From Pyrinomonadaceae bacterium (GTDB taxonomy: Bacteria; Acidobacteriota; Blastocatellia; Pyrinomonadales; Pyrinomonadaceae), in NCBI GenBank assembly GCA_023717605.1, contig JAMQPH010000667.1, positions 1 through 34,080 on the forward strand: 34,080 bases of DNA, in the 5' to 3' direction. The notes under the pieces were generated by a model. That model was given only the letters and a program-made list of their open reading frames with translations. It ran no database searches and was not told the DNA's origin. The translations under genes were made by a program, and so were the position numbers. Positions 32,003-34,080 of the stretch are shown in pieces; within the stretch, counting starts at the first letter, position 1, and every line of letters starts with the position of its first letter.

Positions 32003-32035
32003 AACCGGGTCATTCCCCCGTAATCATCTACTCAT

Positions 32036-33133
32036 CTACTTCCGAATATAGTTCCGGTGTATCCATCTCTTCTGAGATCGATCCTTGGTTTCGAAGAGAA
32101 TGTTCTTGTCATCCTCGCGGGTCAGCAGGCTAATGCGCGCGGTCACTTCCTTTTCTGAAGCCTTGCTGCTTTCCGCCTCAGCCAGGAATGTCGTTACATT
32201 TTCTGCAGTCGCCGGCTCAAACTTCGAATCTTTCTCCAGCTCGGCGATTGCTTCGATCGCATTTGCCTTGAGCAGCTTGGGCCAGAGTTTTTTAAACAAC
32301 GCGCTGGAAGCGTAGACGTCCGCGCTGTTGACCGCTCCGTTTATCGCGAAGACGTACCCAATCACATCGGCTTTGCCCCTGACCACTCCCGCCAGCGCCC
32401 TGGTGTAGCTCGCCGCGGTTTCCTGCACCTTTCGGTTTTCGACAGCAAGTTGCAAGCTCGATACAGATACTGTCGAATTAACGGTAGTGCTGAGATTCGC
32501 GCTAAGTTTGTCCTGAGCCACGGTCACGTTTGCCCAAACGGCGTCTTGCGATTTTGCACTCTTGGCCGCCAACTTCAGATCCTTCGTCGCGACGGCGTCC
32601 CCCGCACTGCTGAACACCTCAGCCCGCTCACCCTCGCGCTTGTTCCACCTCCCGGACTCAACGCAAAAGGCCTCGATCGGCATTCTGCCCGATCTAGGTG
32701 GCACAATGAGATCAACAGCCAACACGCGGTCTTGTTGCCCGCCTTTTACAATTTCCCCAGCTTGGACGTAGATATCCTGATTTGAGCGATTCTGGATGGA
32801 GAGTTCGTTTACGTCATTTGTTTCGTAAACCACCACCTTCTTTTGCTCGAGCGCCTCCTGCAGCGTCAGGAACGATCTGCCTTCGATCATATTTTTTCCG
32901 TGAATGAGAAAGATTGTGAGGTTCTTGTGCGTGTACGGACCAGAAAGGCGGTAATCATTCGCTTGCATGCTCGGGTTTTGCGCCGGCTGGGCTTGCCCCG
33001 ACTCTTTTTCGGCAGGCCCGCCTTTGTCGTTGCCTGACGACTCACTCCGCACCTGAGCACTAATAAGCACCCCTAACGGGACCGCAACAGCTAGCAAGAC
33101 CATCGCGATGGTCATGACAAATGTATTTTTCAT
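32036..33133 (-). CDS. exported ARPP-1 (DUF6569) domain protein
   Basis: A 365 aa protein. It starts at ATG 33133, preceded by GAGGAG at eight bases. Residues 1-27 (FVMTIAMVLLAVAVPLGVLISA) are a signal peptide or anchor. The conserved region begins with LSGPYTHKNLTIFLIHG, then VVYETNDVNELSIQNRS, VQAGEIVKGGQQDRVLAVD and IEAFCVESGRWNKR, which I recognise as the ARPP-1 (DUF6569) signature. The function is unknown. The C-terminal part is Ala/Glu-rich and probably helical. An upstream extension to 33310 is open but lacks family similarity and is rejected. Confidence 0.75.
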   Translation of the reverse strand: MKNTFVMTIAMVLLAVAVPLGVLISAQVRSESSGNDKGGPAEKESGQAQPAQNPSMQANDYRLSGPYTHKNLTIFLIHGKNMIEGRSFLTLQEALEQKKVVVYETNDVNELSIQNRSNQDIYVQAGEIVKGGQQDRVLAVDLIVPPRSGRMPIEAFCVESGRWNKREGERAEVFSSAGDAVATKDLKLAAKSAKSQDAVWANVTVAQDKLSANLSTTVNSTVSVSSLQLAVENRKVQETAASYTRALAGVVRGKADVIGYVFAINGAVNSADVYASSALFKKLWPKLLKANAIEAIAELEKDSKFEPATAENVTTFLAEAESSKASEKEVTARISLLTREDDKNILFETKDRSQKRWIHRNYIRK

Positions 33134-33686
33134 AGTCGTACTCCTCGGGTAGAGCCGAAGCTGAACGAACAGCGTGTGCAAAGGACCAACGGCGTGTCCG
33201 TGTGGGTTGGTATCAGAACATGCTGCAGTACCAGCGCTCAGCAAATATGTAGACGCGGGGAAACCACCTATTTGTCGCGGAGAGACCACTGGTTCGGACG
33301 GGGAGAGCACTTAACAGACGCAGGGGAGATTCGAGCGATTGACACGGCATCTACATCATCGGCCTTATTGAAGCAGGTTCTTTGCACACGAAGGCCCTGA
33401 CTTCCACAGACAAAGCCCTGAGTGGACGAAGCCCTGCGAACGAAACCTCGCTAATGAACCTCTGCTGGTTTCGGGGAGACCAATTGTCTTGCAGTCTTAG
33501 AACGATGATGGGGAGTCTTCTTGCGTTTGGACGGGCCACTGGCCCAAACCGTTGCCAGACTTTTGTACTTTATGACGAATGATTGTTCTGCGCGTCCGCT
33601 TACGGACCGAGAGCGCTGGAGCGCTTCTTCCAGCATGAACTGGTCAGGTCTCCCAAGTCCGACAGTGGTCTCGTTGCTGATTCCGA
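33134..33686. other. 553-bp spacer without a recognised gene
   Basis: Between the ARPP-1 start and the thymidine kinase stop. Only short, unconvincing frames are present. Three copies of GCCCTG (33394, 33415, 33431), two of them as AAGCCCTG, occur in a 45-bp stretch. The ARPP-1 promoter is expected here, but I found no strong box pair. Confidence 0.5.
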
Positions 33687-34080
33687 CTAGGAATGCTTTG
33701 TCGGGGCGTCGGCGTGGGGTACAAAACACCTGCGGCAGCGGGCTTCGTACATGCCGACGGCGCCGACGGCGACGCGCTCTTCTGATTCGAAGATGCGTTG
33801 TGAGTAGTTGGCGGGCTGGCCACATTTCATGCAGATGGCGTGAGTTTTGGTGATGTACTCGGCGATGGCGAGGAGTTGCGGCATCGGCTCCCAGGGTTTG
33901 CCGGTGTAGTCCTGGTCCAGTCCGGCGATTATTACCCGCACACCTCTCTTAGCTAGCTCGTTGGCTACGTCAACGAGTGCGTTGTCGAAAAACTGACCTT
34001 CGTCGATTCCTACAACTTCGGTATCAGTCTCGACCGCGGCAAGCAGTTCCGCTGCCGTGCGGATCTTTGAAGACTCGTGG
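33687..34080 (-). CDS. tdk: thymidine kinase, C-terminal part
   Basis: A partial gene. The start lies beyond the right edge; about 131 codons are visible. They include [10 protein letters not shown] (Walker B-like block), [11 protein letters not shown], and the zinc-binding lid with CMKC followed by CRRC, then a short C-terminal tail. The protein phosphorylates thymidine in the pyrimidine salvage pathway. The remaining family motifs, including the Walker A loop, are outside the window. Confidence 0.93.
   Translation of the reverse strand, partial: HESSKIRTAAELLAAVETDTEVVGIDEGQFFDNALVDVANELAKRGVRVIIAGLDQDYTGKPWEPMPQLLAIAEYITKTHAICMKCGQPANYSQRIFESEERVAVGAVGMYEARCRRCFVPHADAPTKHS

Noticed and set aside
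33134-33310. An N-terminal extension of the ARPP-1 gene to 33310
   Set aside because: The ATG at 33133 has GAGGAG at good spacing and is followed by a normal signal peptide; the extension has no family similarity.
33451-33686. A gene downstream of tdk on the minus strand
   Set aside because: The open frame has basic, low-complexity composition and overlaps the tdk coding region in another phase; no motif is recognisable.
1-34080. CRISPR array, tRNA, rRNA or transposase
   Set aside because: The short-period arrays have no spacer/repeat pattern of CRISPR, no cloverleaf is visible, and no transposase or integrase frame is present.

Overview
This 34 kb window looks like a chromosomal segment of an acidobacterium, most likely class Blastocatellia (Pyrinomonas-like). 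That is an inference from gene content: an acidobacterial-type secreted VWFA protein, lipoproteins with Asn/Ala-rich linkers after the lipobox Cys, PEGA plus TPR and other secreted TPR-type proteins, a GAF/proline-rich regulator, moderate-to-high GC, and many intergenic repeat islands. There is no rRNA, tRNA, CRISPR array, transposase or phage gene.

Layout. 1-212 is a palindrome-rich repeat. 213-6758 (minus) holds ileS, a membrane-anchored coiled-coil protein, a YtxH-like envelope protein and a GAF-GAF-AAA+-Fis sigma-54 activator. 7254-8566 (plus) is a FmdB zinc ribbon followed by the VWFA protein. 8617-16285 (minus) has a small membrane protein, a DUF4350-like exported protein, a class I aminotransferase, a PEGA/TPR protein, an Slt70-like lytic transglycosylase and a GAF/proline-rich protein. 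A stand-alone CheY-like receiver follows (16774, plus). 17250-24703 (minus) has a methyltransferase, a small secreted protein and a run of exported enzymes: a serine hydrolase, a 152 aa protein, a class V aminotransferase and a YtcJ-like amidohydrolase. Next come a dienelactone hydrolase (plus), a PfkB kinase (minus), uvrC and a DUF2231 membrane protein (plus). The end holds a pair of envelope proteins (29346-31024, minus), a small lipoprotein (plus), an exported ARPP-1/DUF6569 protein (minus) and the 3' part of a thymidine kinase gene running off the right edge.

How the genes work together. Most of the content is housekeeping (ileS, uvrC, tdk, transglycosylase) or envelope and exported proteins. 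No single pathway is obvious. The most suggestive block is 19043-24703, where successive minus-strand genes all carry export signals and encode hydrolase or PLP-enzyme folds. Several starts are non-ATG (GTG for uvrC, the PfkB kinase and the GAF/proline-rich protein; TTG for the serine hydrolase).

The most unusual signal is between the genes. There are five convergent gene junctions. One has a conventional hairpin terminator. The other four are occupied by degenerate short-period arrays: one of period 8, and three of period 7, two of which are arranged as long inverted pairs. Related heptamer arrays, three other inverted-repeat families and a structured 120-nt element sit in other spacers. No new protein system was identified with confidence; this repeat landscape is the best candidate for something undescribed.
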